Shown one piece after another: positions 32,482 through 41,071 of a stretch of DNA of 41,224 nucleotides (position 1 is the stretch's first letter; each line of letters begins with the position of its first letter). The DNA lies in assembly GCA_020847555.1 (NCBI GenBank), contig JADLBT010000369.1, forward strand, positions 1 to 41,224, in the 5' to 3' direction. This DNA is from Gemmataceae bacterium. GTDB lineage: Bacteria; Planctomycetota; Planctomycetia; Gemmatales; Gemmataceae. A program made the translations under genes and the position numbers. The notes under the pieces were generated by a model that saw only the letters and a program-made list of their open reading frames with translations, did no database searches and had not been told where the DNA came from.

Positions 32482-33489
32482 ATGCCAACCGCGATGAAAG
32501 CAGCCTTCTACGAAACCACCGGCGGCCCCGAGGTGATCCAGTACGGCGACCTGCCGACGCCAGCCCCGAAGGAAGGGCAGGTGCTCGTTCGGGTCGGGGC
32601 GGCGGCCCTCAACCCCATTGACCTCTACATCCGGGCGGGCACCGTGCCCCTGCCACTGCCGAAGCCGTACATCCCTGGGTGCGACCTCGCCGGCACGGTC
32701 GAGGCGGTCGGCCCCGGCGTCAAGAACTACCGCTCCGGGGATCGCGTCTGGGGCTCGAATCAGGGTCTGTTCGGGCGACAGGGGACACTCGCGGAGTACG
32801 TCTGCACCGGCGAGGAGTGGCTCTACCCGACGCCGGCCGGGGTAGACGATAGGACCGCGGCGGCGGCGGCGCTGGTCGGGATCACCGCCCACCTGGGGCT
32901 GTTCCGCTGCGCCAGCCTGCGGGCGGGCGAGACGATGTTCGTCAACGGCGGCACCGGCGGCGTCGGGTCGATGGTGGTGCAGATGGCGAAGGCCGTCGGA
33001 GCCCAGGTGATCGCGACCGTCGGTTCGCCCGACAAGGCCGAACTGTGCCGCTCGTGGGGCGCCGACCATGTGCTGAACTACAAGAACGTGGACGTGTTCA
33101 CCGCCGTGCGGCAACTCGTCGGCGACGGCGGGGTAAACGTCTGGTACGAGACGCAGCGCGAGCCGGACTTCGTGAGAACGGTGCCGCTGCTGGCCCGGCG
33201 CGGCCGGATGGTCATCATGGCCGGCCGGCAGGCGCAGCCGACCTTCCCGGTCGGCGCGTTTTACGTCAAGGATCTGTCGCTGTACGGGTTCGCCATGTTC
33301 AACGCGACGCCGGAGGAGCAGCGCCACTGCGCCGACGACATCAACCGCCTGTTTGCGGAGAAGAAGCTGCACGTCCCCATCGGCCGCACGTTCTCGCTGA
33401 AGGAGGCCGCCGTTGCCCACCAGTTCCTGGAGGAGAACACGCTCCACAAGGCAGGCACCCTGACCGGCAAGGTCGTTGTCGTCCCGTGA
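32482..33489 (+). CDS. NADPH:quinone reductase-like protein (MDR family)
   Basis: A 335-residue medium-chain dehydrogenase/reductase without the zinc cysteines, like QOR/zeta-crystallin. Features: ALNPIDLYIRAG, IPGCDLAGTVEAVGPGVKNY, AALVGITAHLGLF, the cofactor loop NGGTGGVGSMVVQMAKAVGA, GADHVLNYKN and LARRGRMVIMAGR. It likely reduces quinones or enones with NADPH in the cytoplasm. The ATG at 32482 is used; an ATG four codons later (32494, MKAAFYETTGG) is the more common family start. A promoter candidate lies just upstream. A bidirectional hairpin follows the stop. Confidence 0.88.
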   Translation: MPTAMKAAFYETTGGPEVIQYGDLPTPAPKEGQVLVRVGAAALNPIDLYIRAGTVPLPLPKPYIPGCDLAGTVEAVGPGVKNYRSGDRVWGSNQGLFGRQGTLAEYVCTGEEWLYPTPAGVDDRTAAAAALVGITAHLGLFRCASLRAGETMFVNGGTGGVGSMVVQMAKAVGAQVIATVGSPDKAELCRSWGADHVLNYKNVDVFTAVRQLVGDGGVNVWYETQREPDFVRTVPLLARRGRMVIMAGRQAQPTFPVGAFYVKDLSLYGFAMFNATPEEQRHCADDINRLFAEKKLHVPIGRTFSLKEAAVAHQFLEENTLHKAGTLTGKVVVVP

Positions 33490-33502
33490 CCGCGCCCCGC
33501 GC

Positions 33503-33542
33503 TTACCAGCCGCGAGCGGTCCGCTCCGCTCGCGGCTGGTAA
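33503..33542. terminator. Hairpin terminator between convergent genes
   Basis: A perfect 17-bp stem TTACCAGCCGCGAGCGG (33503-33519) with 33526-33542 and a 6-base loop, between the quinone reductase and STAS protein genes. No U tract follows, so intrinsic activity is uncertain. It is similar in style to the repeats at 16698 and 34145 but not identical. Confidence 0.55.
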
Positions 33543-33587
33543 CCACACGTCCGCGGAGCAGGTTTCCTGAAGCCCACGGGCCGGCGG

Positions 33588-33950
33588 TCAGGTGAGAGCC
33601 TGAATCGCCTCGCCCTCGCTGGGCTGGATCAGGAACAGTCCGCGGAGGTGCATGATGTCGAGGATCTCGGCGATGATCGGAGTGAGGTGGCACAAGGCAA
33701 TCCGGCCGCCGGCCGCTCGCACGCGCTTGTTCAACGTGATGAGTTTGCCGATCGCGTAACTTGCGATCCCGGTCACGCCCGCGAAGTTCACCACCAGGTT
33801 CACCCGCTCACGGGTGGCCACGAGGTGGTTCAGTTCCCCGAAGGTGGCGTCGATCACCTCCTCGTCCCGGAGGGTGGCGGTGAGGAAGCGGATGACGGTC
33901 GCGGTGCCTACGTCTTCCCACTCCAGCGGGCGAGTTGTGGGTGCGGCCAT
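33588..33950 (-). CDS. STAS-domain protein (anti-sigma factor antagonist type)
   Basis: A 120-residue STAS protein (EWEDVGTATVIRFLTATLRD, LVVNFAGVTGIASYAIGKLI, LNKRVRAAGGRIALCHLTPI, LRGLFLIQPSEGEAIQAL). The region VTGIASYAIGKL corresponds to the phosphorylatable Ser (Ser64) of SpoIIAA-like proteins, so partner switching with an anti-sigma serine kinase is plausible. No such kinase is adjacent. The ATG is at 33948-33950. A single-gene unit, convergent with the quinone reductase gene. Confidence 0.87.
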   Translation of the reverse strand: MAAPTTRPLEWEDVGTATVIRFLTATLRDEEVIDATFGELNHLVATRERVNLVVNFAGVTGIASYAIGKLITLNKRVRAAGGRIALCHLTPIIAEILDIMHLRGLFLIQPSEGEAIQALT

Positions 33951-34144
33951 GACGACATCCTGACGGTTAGTGGAGGGAGCGGTTCACGCGGGGCCGGCGG
34001 GTAGCGGTGGTATGCTCCCGGCCCTCCCCTCATTATACTCGATTCCTCGCCCCGGTTGCAAATCGCCGCTCTGTGGCAGGGCGGATCACTGGGAACCCGC
34101 CGCCACACGGCGGCCTGCGTCCACGCTCCGGGTCGCCCTATCAA

Positions 34145-34191
34145 CCCGGAGCGCAAGCGACGGGCGCAGGGTCCGTCGCTCACGCTCCGGG
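34145..34191. repeat. Hairpin repeat, CCGGAGCG family, copy 2
   Basis: CCCGGAGCGCAAGCGACGG (34145-34163) pairs with CCGTCGCTCACGCTCCGGG (34173-34191) at 17 of 19 positions. The same sequence theme occurs at 16698-16746, including a nearby GTTTACC/GGTTACC. It lies four bases beyond the aldehyde dehydrogenase stop, a terminator position. Confidence 0.7.
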
Positions 34192-34195
34192 CTGT

Positions 34196-35683
34196 TTACC
34201 CGAGGTTCACGTACACCGTCTTCACCTCCGTGTACAGTTCCAGGGCATATTCGCCCAGTTCGCGACCCTGGCCGCTCATCTTGTAGCCGCCGAACGGCGC
34301 CGCTGCGTCGAAGACGTCGTAGCAGTTGATCCACACCGTTCCGGCCCGCAGGCTGTTCGCCAGCCGGTGCGCCTTGCTGATGTCGCGCGTCCACACCGCC
34401 GCCGCCAGACCGTAGAACGTTTGATTGCCGCGGCGCAGCACCTCGTTCATGTCCTTGAACGTCAGGATGTTCATCACCGGCCCGAAGATCTCCTCCTTCG
34501 CGATCTTCATCTCGTCGGTGACGCCGTCGAACACGGTCGGCTCGATGAAGTATCCCCTGGTGCCGACGCGGTTGCCGCCGCACAGGAGTTTCGCTCCCTC
34601 CTTCTTGCCGGCGTCGATGTAGCCCATGACCCGGTCGAACTGCTCCTGCGACACCTGCGGCCCCTGCTCGGTGTCGGCCGCGAACGGGTCGCCGACCTTG
34701 CGCGCCTTCGTCTTCGCGAGCATCTTCTGCACGAATTGATCGTGGACGCGCTCCTCGACGAACAGGCGCGTCCCGGCGCAGCAGCACTGGCCCTGGTTGA
34801 AGAACAGCCCGAAGTACGCGCCCTCAACGGCGGCGTCGAGGTCGGCGTCGGCGAAGACGATGTTGGGGCTCTTGCCGCCCAGCTCCAGGCTGACGCGCTT
34901 CAGGTTGCTCCTCGCGGCGGCCTCCATGATGGTCTGGCCGGTGGTGTGTTCGCCGGTGAACGCCACCTTGTCGATGCCCATGTGGCCGCTGATGGCCGCG
35001 CCAGCCGTCGGGCCGTAGCCGGGGATGACATTGATCGCACCGTCGGGGAAGCCGGCCTCCTGGGCGAGGCGGGCGACGTACAGGGCCGTCAGCGGGGTCT
35101 GCTCGGCCGGCTTGAGGACGATCGTGCAGCCGGTCGCGAGGGCCGGCCCCCACTTCCACGCCTGCATCAGCAGCGGGAAGTTCCACGGGATGATCTGCCC
35201 GACCACGCCGATCGGCTCATGGCGCGTGTAGCAGAAGTACGGCCCCTCGACCGGGATGGTCTTGCCGTGGATCTTGTCCGCCCAACCGGCGTAGTAGCGG
35301 TAGCACTTGATGGTGAGCGGCAGGTCGGCGGTGAGCGCGTCGCGGTACGGCTTGCCGTTGTCGAGCGATTCCAGGGCGGCCAGTTCCTCCTGGTTTTTCT
35401 CGATCAGGTCGGCGAGCTTGTGGAGCAGGCGGCCGCGCTCGGAGGCGTTCAGTTTCGCCCACGGGCCTTCCTCGAACGCCTTGCGGGCCGCCTTGACGGC
35501 GAGGTCCACGTCCGCCCTGTCGCCCTCGGCGACCTGGCAGATGGTCTCGCCGGTGGCGGGGTTGAGGGTGGGGAAGGTCTTGCCGGAAACGCTGTCCTGC
35601 CACTTGCCGCCGATAAACAGCGGCTGGTCCTTGACCCTGGGCGGCTTGACGGTGCGCGGTTTTTCGGCCGTTGCGGTAGCCAT
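34196..35683 (-). CDS. NAD(P)-dependent aldehyde dehydrogenase
   Basis: A 495-residue aldehyde dehydrogenase very like ALDH1/2 (EC 1.2.1.3). Motifs and residues: [10 protein letters not shown] with Asn168, [14 protein letters not shown], the general base Glu267 in [12 protein letters not shown] and the nucleophile Cys301 in [25 protein letters not shown] and [15 protein letters not shown] follow. The cofactor loop reads FTGEHTTGQ where most members have FTGST, a small oddity. The ATG at 35681-35683 has GGAGGATGCCGCG upstream. Cytoplasmic tetramer by family. It stands alone; the aldehyde substrate is unknown. Confidence 0.95.
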   Translation of the reverse strand: MATATAEKPRTVKPPRVKDQPLFIGGKWQDSVSGKTFPTLNPATGETICQVAEGDRADVDLAVKAARKAFEEGPWAKLNASERGRLLHKLADLIEKNQEELAALESLDNGKPYRDALTADLPLTIKCYRYYAGWADKIHGKTIPVEGPYFCYTRHEPIGVVGQIIPWNFPLLMQAWKWGPALATGCTIVLKPAEQTPLTALYVARLAQEAGFPDGAINVIPGYGPTAGAAISGHMGIDKVAFTGEHTTGQTIMEAAARSNLKRVSLELGGKSPNIVFADADLDAAVEGAYFGLFFNQGQCCCAGTRLFVEERVHDQFVQKMLAKTKARKVGDPFAADTEQGPQVSQEQFDRVMGYIDAGKKEGAKLLCGGNRVGTRGYFIEPTVFDGVTDEMKIAKEEIFGPVMNILTFKDMNEVLRRGNQTFYGLAAAVWTRDISKAHRLANSLRAGTVWINCYDVFDAAAPFGGYKMSGQGRELGEYALELYTEVKTVYVNLG

Positions 35684-36100
35684 CGCGGCATCCTCCGGAG
35701 GTGAGAGAAAGGGCGATGCAGGGCCTTTCCATCGTGGCCCCGCGCTGGCGTGAATTGTGCCACCGGACAGGCCGGGCTGTCAAGAAGCTACGGTCCGTGC
35801 GGTCCGGGCCTCACGCCGCAGGTTGCCGCTGAGGGGGGCGGCGGGATAAGCCAAGCGCAGCGGATTCTTCCTGCTTGTACCGCCTCGCCCTGAACTTGTC
35901 TCGTGCTGCTTGCGGCTTGGAAGTGTTTTCAATCTGCCACCGCGCGGCCGCGCAGGAGGTCGCGACGCTCAGGGGGTACACAGGCTGGGTGGGGGCAGTG
36001 GCCTTCGCGTCTGACAACCGCACGCTCGCGATCGCCGGAAGCTGGGGCGGGACCGTCAAGGTGTGGGACGTGACCAGGCTGCCCGCGGGGAAATGACGCG
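35684..36100. other. Intergenic region with WD40 remnant
   Basis: About 415 bases between the divergent aldehyde dehydrogenase and hutI genes. The second half encodes a single WD40-like blade (35941-36096) that is probably a gene remnant. No promoter could be assigned with confidence. Confidence 0.5.
35941..36096 (+). pseudogene. WD40 repeat protein remnant
   Basis: The frame from about 35941 to the TGA at 36094-36096 reads RAAAQEVATLRGYTGWVGAV, AFASDNRTLAIAGSWGGTV and KVWDVTRLPAGK: one canonical WD40 blade ending in VWDV. Planctomycete WD40 proteins have many such blades after a kinase or a signal sequence; here only one is left. The frame is open back to 35875 but without similarity. It ends five bases before the hutI start, so it may be a relic of a larger gene truncated by rearrangement. 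Confidence 0.6.
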
Positions 36101-37390
36101 ATGGCACCGCCGACCGCGAACTCGCTTGAAACGCTGGTGGTCCGCAACGCCGCCCAGCTGGTGTGCGTGGCCGGGCCGGAGGAAACGGTCCGGCGCGGCG
36201 CCGCGATGCACGCGCCGCTGGTCATCGCGGATGGGGCTCTTGTGGCGCGCAGCGGGCGCATCGCCTGGGTCGGTTCGACGACGGAGCTGCCGCCCGTGCC
36301 CCCGGATGCGGTGGTCCTCGACGCCTCCGGCCGGGCGGTCCTCCCGGGGCTGGTAGACAGCCACACGCATCTGCTGTTCGCCGGCACGCGCGAGGATGAG
36401 TTCGAGCAGCGTCTGGCAGGCGCGACCTACCAGGAAATCGCGGCCCGCGGCGGCGGGATCAACGCCACCGTGCGCCGCGTCCGGCAGGCGAGCCGCGACG
36501 AGCTGAAGCGGTTGGCGCGGCGACGCCTGGCAACGCTGCTCGCGTTCGGGGTGACGACGGTCGAGGTCAAGAGCGGTTACGGGCTGAGTCTGACCGACGA
36601 GCTGAAATGCCTGGAGGCGATTGCCGAGCTGAACGCCGAGGGGCCGCTGGAGCTGGTGCCGACGTTCCTCGGCGCCCACGCTGTCCCGCCCGAGTTTCGC
36701 GACGACCGCGCGAGCTACCTGCGCCTCCTCGCCGCCGAGATGCTTCCGGAGGTGGCGCGACGGGGGCTGGCGGAGTTCTGCGACGTGTTCTGCGAGACGG
36801 GCGTTTTCAGCGTACCCGAGTCGGAGGCGATCCTGCGCCGGGCGCTCGATCTCGGTCTGCGGCCGAAGATCCACGCCGACGAGCTGACGCCGCTGGGCGG
36901 GGCGGAACTGGCGGCACAGCTGGGGGCGGCGTCGGCGGACCACCTGCTGTGTGTCACGGACGCCGGGGTTGCCGCCCTCGCCGCCTCGGACACGGTCGCG
37001 ACACTGCTGCCGGGGACCGCGTTCTTCCTCGGCGTCCCGTATGCCCCGGCGCGGCGGCTGATCGACGGCGGGGCGGTGGTCGCGCTGGCGAGCGACTGCA
37101 ATCCGGGCACCTGCCCGACGGAGAACTTGCCGCTCGTCGGGACGATGGCCTGCACTCAGATGCGCATGCTCCCCGGCGAGGTTGTCACCGCCCTGACACT
37201 CCATGCGGCGGCCGCCCTGGGTCGCGCCGACCGGCTCGGCTCACTGGCGGTCGGCAAGCAGGCGGATCTGGTCATTCTCGATGTACCGGACTACCGACAA
37301 CTCTTCTATCACTTCGGAGCGAGCCATGCCTGGCGGGTCGTCAAGCGCGGCCGGGTGGTTTACGAGGCTGGAGCCAGTCCCGCGCCCTGA
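36101..37390 (+). CDS. hutI: Imidazolonepropionase
   Basis: A 429-residue amidohydrolase-fold enzyme (EC 3.5.2.7) that opens 4-imidazolone-5-propionate to N-formimino-L-glutamate in histidine degradation. Motifs: VLPGLVDSHTHLLFAGTRED (metal His pair), FEQRLAGATYQEIAARGGGI, TTVEVKSGYGLS, LVPTFLGAHAVP, KIHADELTPLGGAELAAQLG (metal His), SADHLL and ALASDCNPGTCPTENLPLVG (metal Asp). The ATG at 36101 has GGGGAAATGACGCG before it. The hutG gene overlaps its end by 65 bases, so the two are translated from one mRNA. hutH and hutU are not in the window. Confidence 0.96.
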   Translation: MAPPTANSLETLVVRNAAQLVCVAGPEETVRRGAAMHAPLVIADGALVARSGRIAWVGSTTELPPVPPDAVVLDASGRAVLPGLVDSHTHLLFAGTREDEFEQRLAGATYQEIAARGGGINATVRRVRQASRDELKRLARRRLATLLAFGVTTVEVKSGYGLSLTDELKCLEAIAELNAEGPLELVPTFLGAHAVPPEFRDDRASYLRLLAAEMLPEVARRGLAEFCDVFCETGVFSVPESEAILRRALDLGLRPKIHADELTPLGGAELAAQLGAASADHLLCVTDAGVAALAASDTVATLLPGTAFFLGVPYAPARRLIDGGAVVALASDCNPGTCPTENLPLVGTMACTQMRMLPGEVVTALTLHAAAALGRADRLGSLAVGKQADLVILDVPDYRQLFYHFGASHAWRVVKRGRVVYEAGASPAP

Positions 37391-38327
37391 GGACGTGTTC
37401 CGCCGGTCCGACGACCCGCGCCTGGGCGAGTCGGTCGAGTTCTGGCGCGGCGACCTGGCGGCGCTCACTCCGAGCCGCGCCGTCCTCGTCGGCTTCCCCC
37501 AGGATGAGGGCGTGCGCCGCAACCGCGGCCGGCCCGGCGCCGCCGGCGCGCCGCATGACATCCGCATCGCCCTGTATCGCCTCGCGCCTTACGACGGCAG
37601 CCGCGACATCGACCTGACCCGGCCGCCCCCGCTCGATGCCGGGAACGTGCGCATCGCCGGCGGACTGGAAGAGACGCAGGCAGCCCTGGCGGAGGTGGTC
37701 GCGGGCGTCCTGGCGACGGGGGCGGTCCCGGTGGTCCTGGGGGGAGGGCACGAGACGGCCTACGGTCATTACCTCGGCTACCTCGCAGCCGGGCGAGAGG
37801 TCGGTATCATCAATCTCGACGCCCACCTCGACGTGCGTCCCTACCCCGAAAATCACGGCCACAACGGCTCGCCCTTCCGTCAGGCGCTGGAGTACCCCGA
37901 CAGCCCTCTGCCCGGCGTCCGCTACGCCTGCCTCGGCGTCCAGCCGCACGCGGTCAGCCGGGAACACCTGCGCTATCTGCGCGACCGGGGCGGCGTGGTG
38001 CGCTGGGCGGCGGAGGTGCGCGGTGCCCTCGCGGCGCATTTCACCGCGGAACGCGACCGCCTGGCGGGGCTGGGGTGCCGGGTCTACCTTAGCATCGACG
38101 CGGACGTGGTCGCCGGGACCGAGGTGCCGGGCGTCAGTGCGCCCAACGTGCTGGGATTGTCCGGCGCGGAAGTGATCGCGTGCGCGTTCGAGGCGGGACG
38201 GTCGCCGCAGGTGGCCAGCGTGGACGTCGTCGAGATCAACCCGCGCCACGACCGGGACGGCCAGAGCGCACGCTGGGCAGCCCTCGTCGTGTGGCACTTC
38301 CTGGCTGGACTGGGTCAGCGGGGGTAA
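37326..38327 (+). CDS. hutG: Formimidoylglutamase (arginase family)
   Basis: A 333-residue ureohydrolase (EC 3.5.3.8) that hydrolyses N-formimino-L-glutamate to glutamate and formamide, the step after HutI. Metal-binding motifs are complete: VVLGGGHETAYGHYLGYLA, GIINLDAHLDVRPYPENHGH and VYLSIDADVVAGTEVPGVSA. Arginase and agmatinase are family alternatives, but position after hutI and the SVEFWRGDL N-terminus favour HutG. The start at ATG 37326 overlaps hutI by 65 bases; a later start (for example the GTG at 37394) cannot be excluded. Confidence 0.9.
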   Translation: MPGGSSSAAGWFTRLEPVPRPEDVFRRSDDPRLGESVEFWRGDLAALTPSRAVLVGFPQDEGVRRNRGRPGAAGAPHDIRIALYRLAPYDGSRDIDLTRPPPLDAGNVRIAGGLEETQAALAEVVAGVLATGAVPVVLGGGHETAYGHYLGYLAAGREVGIINLDAHLDVRPYPENHGHNGSPFRQALEYPDSPLPGVRYACLGVQPHAVSREHLRYLRDRGGVVRWAAEVRGALAAHFTAERDRLAGLGCRVYLSIDADVVAGTEVPGVSAPNVLGLSGAEVIACAFEAGRSPQVASVDVVEINPRHDRDGQSARWAALVVWHFLAGLGQRG

Positions 38328-38379
38328 TACAGAAGCGCAAGGCGATCCGGGCCAAGGCAGCCGCGCGTGGGTGGGCGTG

Positions 38380-39045
38380 TCAGATGCGCGGGGCGTTCTG
38401 TTCCCACAGCCGAAAGCCGCCGGTGAAGGCGTTGCGGTTGTCCCCGCGCCGGGCTCCCTCGGGCAGATCCCTGAGCTTCTTGGAGTTGCCGCCGCCGAGG
38501 ACGACGTAATCGGCGACGAGGGCAGCCTTGAGACGCGCCACCACGTCGGCGACGAACAGACGCCAGCGCCTCTTGCCGAACCGCTTCAGGCCGCGCTCGC
38601 CGACGTGGTCCTCGAACGTGTGGCCCTTGCGGTAGGGGAGATGTGCCAGTTCCATCGACGCGACCACCGGATCGAGGACGAGGGCGGACCCCAGGCCGGT
38701 GCCGAGGCCGAGGAACAGCATGCGGCCGCCCTCGTAGCTGCCCAGCGCCTGCATCGCCGCGTCGTTGACCAGCTTCACCGGCCGCCCCAGGGCAGCGGCA
38801 AAGTCGAAGCCGACCCAGCCGGTGCCCAGGTTCTTCGGCTCCTCGAGGATGGTGCCGCGCAGGACCGGACCCGGGTAACCGATCGACACCCCCTCATACT
38901 GCCAGTCGGCCGCAGCCGTGCGCACCGCCTCCACCATCTGCTGGGGCGTCAGGGTCGGGCCGGACGGGATCTTCCGCGCCTGCTCCTGGCCGGTGGCGAG
39001 AATCTTGACGTTCGTCCCGCCGACGTCAATTACCAGCACGTTCAT
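38380..39045 (-). CDS. ROK-family sugar kinase (polyphosphate glucokinase-like)
   Basis: A 221-residue sugar kinase: phosphate 1 motif MNVLVIDVGGTNVKI, GVSIGYPGPV, LGTGWVGFDFAAALGRPV, NDAAMQALGSYEGGRMLFLG and phosphate 2 LGTGLGSALV. The arrangement fits ROK proteins of the polyphosphate/ATP glucokinase branch; the zinc-binding CXCG motif of other ROK enzymes is absent. Polyphosphate glucokinases are near 250 residues, so it is somewhat short. The ATG at 39043-39045 has GGGAGG upstream. A 48-base palindrome separates it from the gene upstream. The sugar is probably glucose, not proven. Confidence 0.85.
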   Translation of the reverse strand: MNVLVIDVGGTNVKILATGQEQARKIPSGPTLTPQQMVEAVRTAAADWQYEGVSIGYPGPVLRGTILEEPKNLGTGWVGFDFAAALGRPVKLVNDAAMQALGSYEGGRMLFLGLGTGLGSALVLDPVVASMELAHLPYRKGHTFEDHVGERGLKRFGKRRWRLFVADVVARLKAALVADYVVLGGGNSKKLRDLPEGARRGDNRNAFTGGFRLWEQNAPRI

Positions 39046-39060
39046 GGCGAGCCTCCCTGC

Positions 39061-39108
39061 AGCAGGCGACCGTGGTTAGTGGTGAACCACTAACCACGGT
39101 CGCCTGCT
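39061..39108. repeat. 48-base near-perfect palindrome
   Basis: AGCAGGCGACCGTGGTTAGT begins arm 1 (39061-39083); arm 2 (39086-39108) is its exact complement; only GA lies between. It spans from just before the ROK kinase ribosome site to the last codon of the upstream membrane-anchored protein gene, so it may separate transcripts or bind a dimeric regulator. Confidence 0.8.
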
Positions 39109-39598
39109 ACCTGTGGAACTCCGCAGTAAGATCCTGCAACTCGCGGCGTGCGGTGGGTGTGGCCGGGTAGATGCGGGCCGGCGCAAGGCGGGTGGTCGGG
39201 TCGGGGGCGTAGTAGCCCGGAGAGCGCGGGGTGGCGGCCACCCGGTAGACCGAGCCGTCCCTGGCGCGCTCCAGCGGGAGAATGTAGTCGCCCGGCCCCT
39301 CCCAGCCGAACGCCGGACCGCACAGCGGGAGGTTGTGGACGGTAATCGTTTCGCCCGCCTTCAGCTTCTCACCGGGCGGCGCCCACGCCACCACGCGGAC
39401 GGTGGCGGTCGGGCCAGGCGCGTCCTCCTTTCCCGGCCCCCGCTGCAGGGTGGCAATCACGTACAGGTCCGCCGCGAGGAACTGCGGGCGCGAGAGCACC
39501 ACGGGCCGGGTCGTCGTCGCCGCCAAATAGACCAGGAAGCCGACCCACCCGACGAACAGCAGAGCGGCAACCGTCAGCCGAACCCGGGAACGCCTCAT
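39107..39598 (-). CDS. Membrane-anchored hypothetical protein
   Basis: A 163-residue protein with an N-terminal signal anchor (VRLTVAALLFVGWVGFLVYL) and a short extracytoplasmic domain (RPQFLAADLYVIATL, TATVRVVAWAPPGEKLKAGE, TITVHNLP, GPGDYILPLERAR). The domain looks beta-rich, but I recognise no family. The ATG at 39596-39598 overlaps the stop of the preceding Minf_1886-type gene by 4 bases (ATGA), so both are translated together. It probably acts at the membrane; no catalytic residue is suggested. Confidence 0.75.
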   Translation of the reverse strand: MRRSRVRLTVAALLFVGWVGFLVYLAATTTRPVVLSRPQFLAADLYVIATLQRGPGKEDAPGPTATVRVVAWAPPGEKLKAGETITVHNLPLCGPAFGWEGPGDYILPLERARDGSVYRVAATPRSPGYYAPDPTTRLAPARIYPATPTARRELQDLTAEFHR

Positions 39599-40059
39599 CC
39601 CTTCGCCCCGTCCCGGGAAATGTCGCCGGACGGCTCCAGCGCCGTGTCCAGCGGTTGGAACCGGAACCCCTCGATCAGGGCCTGGTCGAGGTCGTAGACG
39701 GCGTGGAAGTCTTCCCGACTGTCCTCATCCGTCTTGCTCATCATGCCGGAGTCGATCAGGTTGAAGATGATCTCGCCGAAGTCATCGGTCCGATCGATCC
39801 CCCACAGGCGGAAGACGGTCCGGGCCATGCGGCCGAACTCGCGCAGCGCCAGGTCGCGGATGCCGGCGAGCAGTTCCGGCCCGCTGACGTGGTGGTGGGG
39901 CTCGGCGCCGCGCCTGGAGACAACGTCTCCGTCGGCGGGTTCGCGACCGAGCAGTTTCTGGGTGTGGTGAAGGGCGTAGAAGACGAACTCATACGCCTCG
40001 TAGGAGTAACGTGGGTCGTTCCGCACGACCTCGGCCAGACCGGGGTGGAACACCGTCAT
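39595..40059 (-). CDS. Minf_1886 family protein
   Basis: A 154-residue soluble protein of the family named after Methylacidiphilum Minf_1886, common in Planctomycetota and Verrucomicrobiota: YSYEAYEFVFYALHHTQKLL, VSGPELLAGIRDLALREFGR, MARTVFRLWGIDRTDDFGEI and IFNLIDSGMMSKTDEDSRED. Function unknown. The ATG at 40057-40059 has GGATC-rich sequence upstream but no clear ribosome site. It overlaps the next gene by 4 bases. The PSP1-domain protein gene is upstream on the same strand, 205 bases away. Confidence 0.88.
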   Translation of the reverse strand: MTVFHPGLAEVVRNDPRYSYEAYEFVFYALHHTQKLLGREPADGDVVSRRGAEPHHHVSGPELLAGIRDLALREFGRMARTVFRLWGIDRTDDFGEIIFNLIDSGMMSKTDEDSREDFHAVYDLDQALIEGFRFQPLDTALEPSGDISRDGAKG

Positions 40060-40264
40060 TCGTGAAAGATCCTTGATCCTCAGTCCCTGGAAGGTAGGCC
40101 GGCCAGGCAGGGGGGACTGATTCGCCGCCCGGCGTGCCCGCCCGTGGCCCGCGGGCAGGGCGGGTGACGGGATCCCTCCTCCACCCTGGTGGAAGTCGCT
40201 GTGGCGGGCGGCCGCGCCGCCGGGGAGAACGGCCGGCGGGCAGGACCGCCTCCTTAATCTTAGC

Positions 40265-41071
40265 TCATCCCAGCCGGGTCAGGATCTCCCCGGCAGGAAC
40301 AACGAGGCGCCGCCCGTCCTCGAACTCGACCAGGATCTTGCGGGCCAGGATCTCCTGGGCCAGCACCTTGCCCTGGCCCTTGGGAGTGAGGATGCGCGCG
40401 CCCGGCGGGGGAAGCTCTTTCTGGAACTCCTCGTAAACGTCCTGCTCGAACCGCAGGCAGCACTTGAGCCGGCCGCAGCGACCGGAAATCTTGGTGGGGT
40501 CCAGGGTGGACTTCTGCAGCTTCGCCATCCGCATCGACACCGGCGGCATGACGGTCATGTGGGTGTTACAGCAGACTGGCTTGCCGCAGTCGCCGTAGTC
40601 GGCGAGCAGCTTGGCCTCGTCGCGGACTCCGATCTGCCGCATCTCGATCCGCGTCCGGTACTCGCGGGCCAGATCCTTCACCAGCTCCCGGAAATCGACG
40701 CGCTTCTCGGCGAGGAAGTAGAAGACGATGCGCTCCCCGCCGAACAGTTGCTCGACATCGACCAGTTCCATCTGGAGCTTGCGGCTGGTGATAAAGCGAT
40801 TGCAGGCCTCGAAGGCCCGGGTCTCCACCTGATGGAGGCGCGCGGTCTCGGCGTTGTCTTCCTCGGTGACCCGGCGGACGATCTGGCCGGCGGTCGGCTC
40901 GGCGATCAGCTGAACCGCCCGCGCGGTGGCCTCGCACAGCACTTCACCCAGTTCCAGGCCGCGCTCGGTACGGACCACCACCGCATCGCCGCGCAGGTAC
41001 ACCGTCCCCTCGGCGACGAACTCACCGAGGAAGCGCATGGCGCCGTGTCGCGTGATGTACGAGGCCGTCAT
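40265..41071 (-). CDS. PSP1 C-terminal domain protein (YaaT/RicT-like)
   Basis: A 268-residue protein with the PSP1 C-terminal domain. Landmarks: VYLRGDAVVVRTERGLELGE, LQMELVDVEQLFGGERIVFY, FLAEKRVDFRELVKDLAREY, RTRIEMRQIGVRDEAKLLAD, CGKPVCCNTHM and GRCGRLKCCLRFE. The cysteine-rich segments match B. subtilis YaaT (RicT), whose complex binds Fe-S clusters and regulates mRNA cleavage by RNase Y; the role here is inferred. The ATG at 41069-41071 (MTASYITRHGAMRFLGEFVA) is the chosen start; the open frame runs further upstream without similarity. The C-terminal KILVEFEDGRRLVVPAGEIL is a further small domain. Confidence 0.88.
   Translation of the reverse strand: MTASYITRHGAMRFLGEFVAEGTVYLRGDAVVVRTERGLELGEVLCEATARAVQLIAEPTAGQIVRRVTEEDNAETARLHQVETRAFEACNRFITSRKLQMELVDVEQLFGGERIVFYFLAEKRVDFRELVKDLAREYRTRIEMRQIGVRDEAKLLADYGDCGKPVCCNTHMTVMPPVSMRMAKLQKSTLDPTKISGRCGRLKCCLRFEQDVYEEFQKELPPPGARILTPKGQGKVLAQEILARKILVEFEDGRRLVVPAGEILTRLG

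Noticed and set aside
34007..35704. A 565-codon plus-strand open frame
   Set aside because: Antisense of the aldehyde dehydrogenase, which has all catalytic residues.
40060..40264. GC-rich gap upstream of the Minf_1886 gene as a small RNA
   Set aside because: Several short GC stems can form but no promoter or terminator could be placed; GC content alone explains it.
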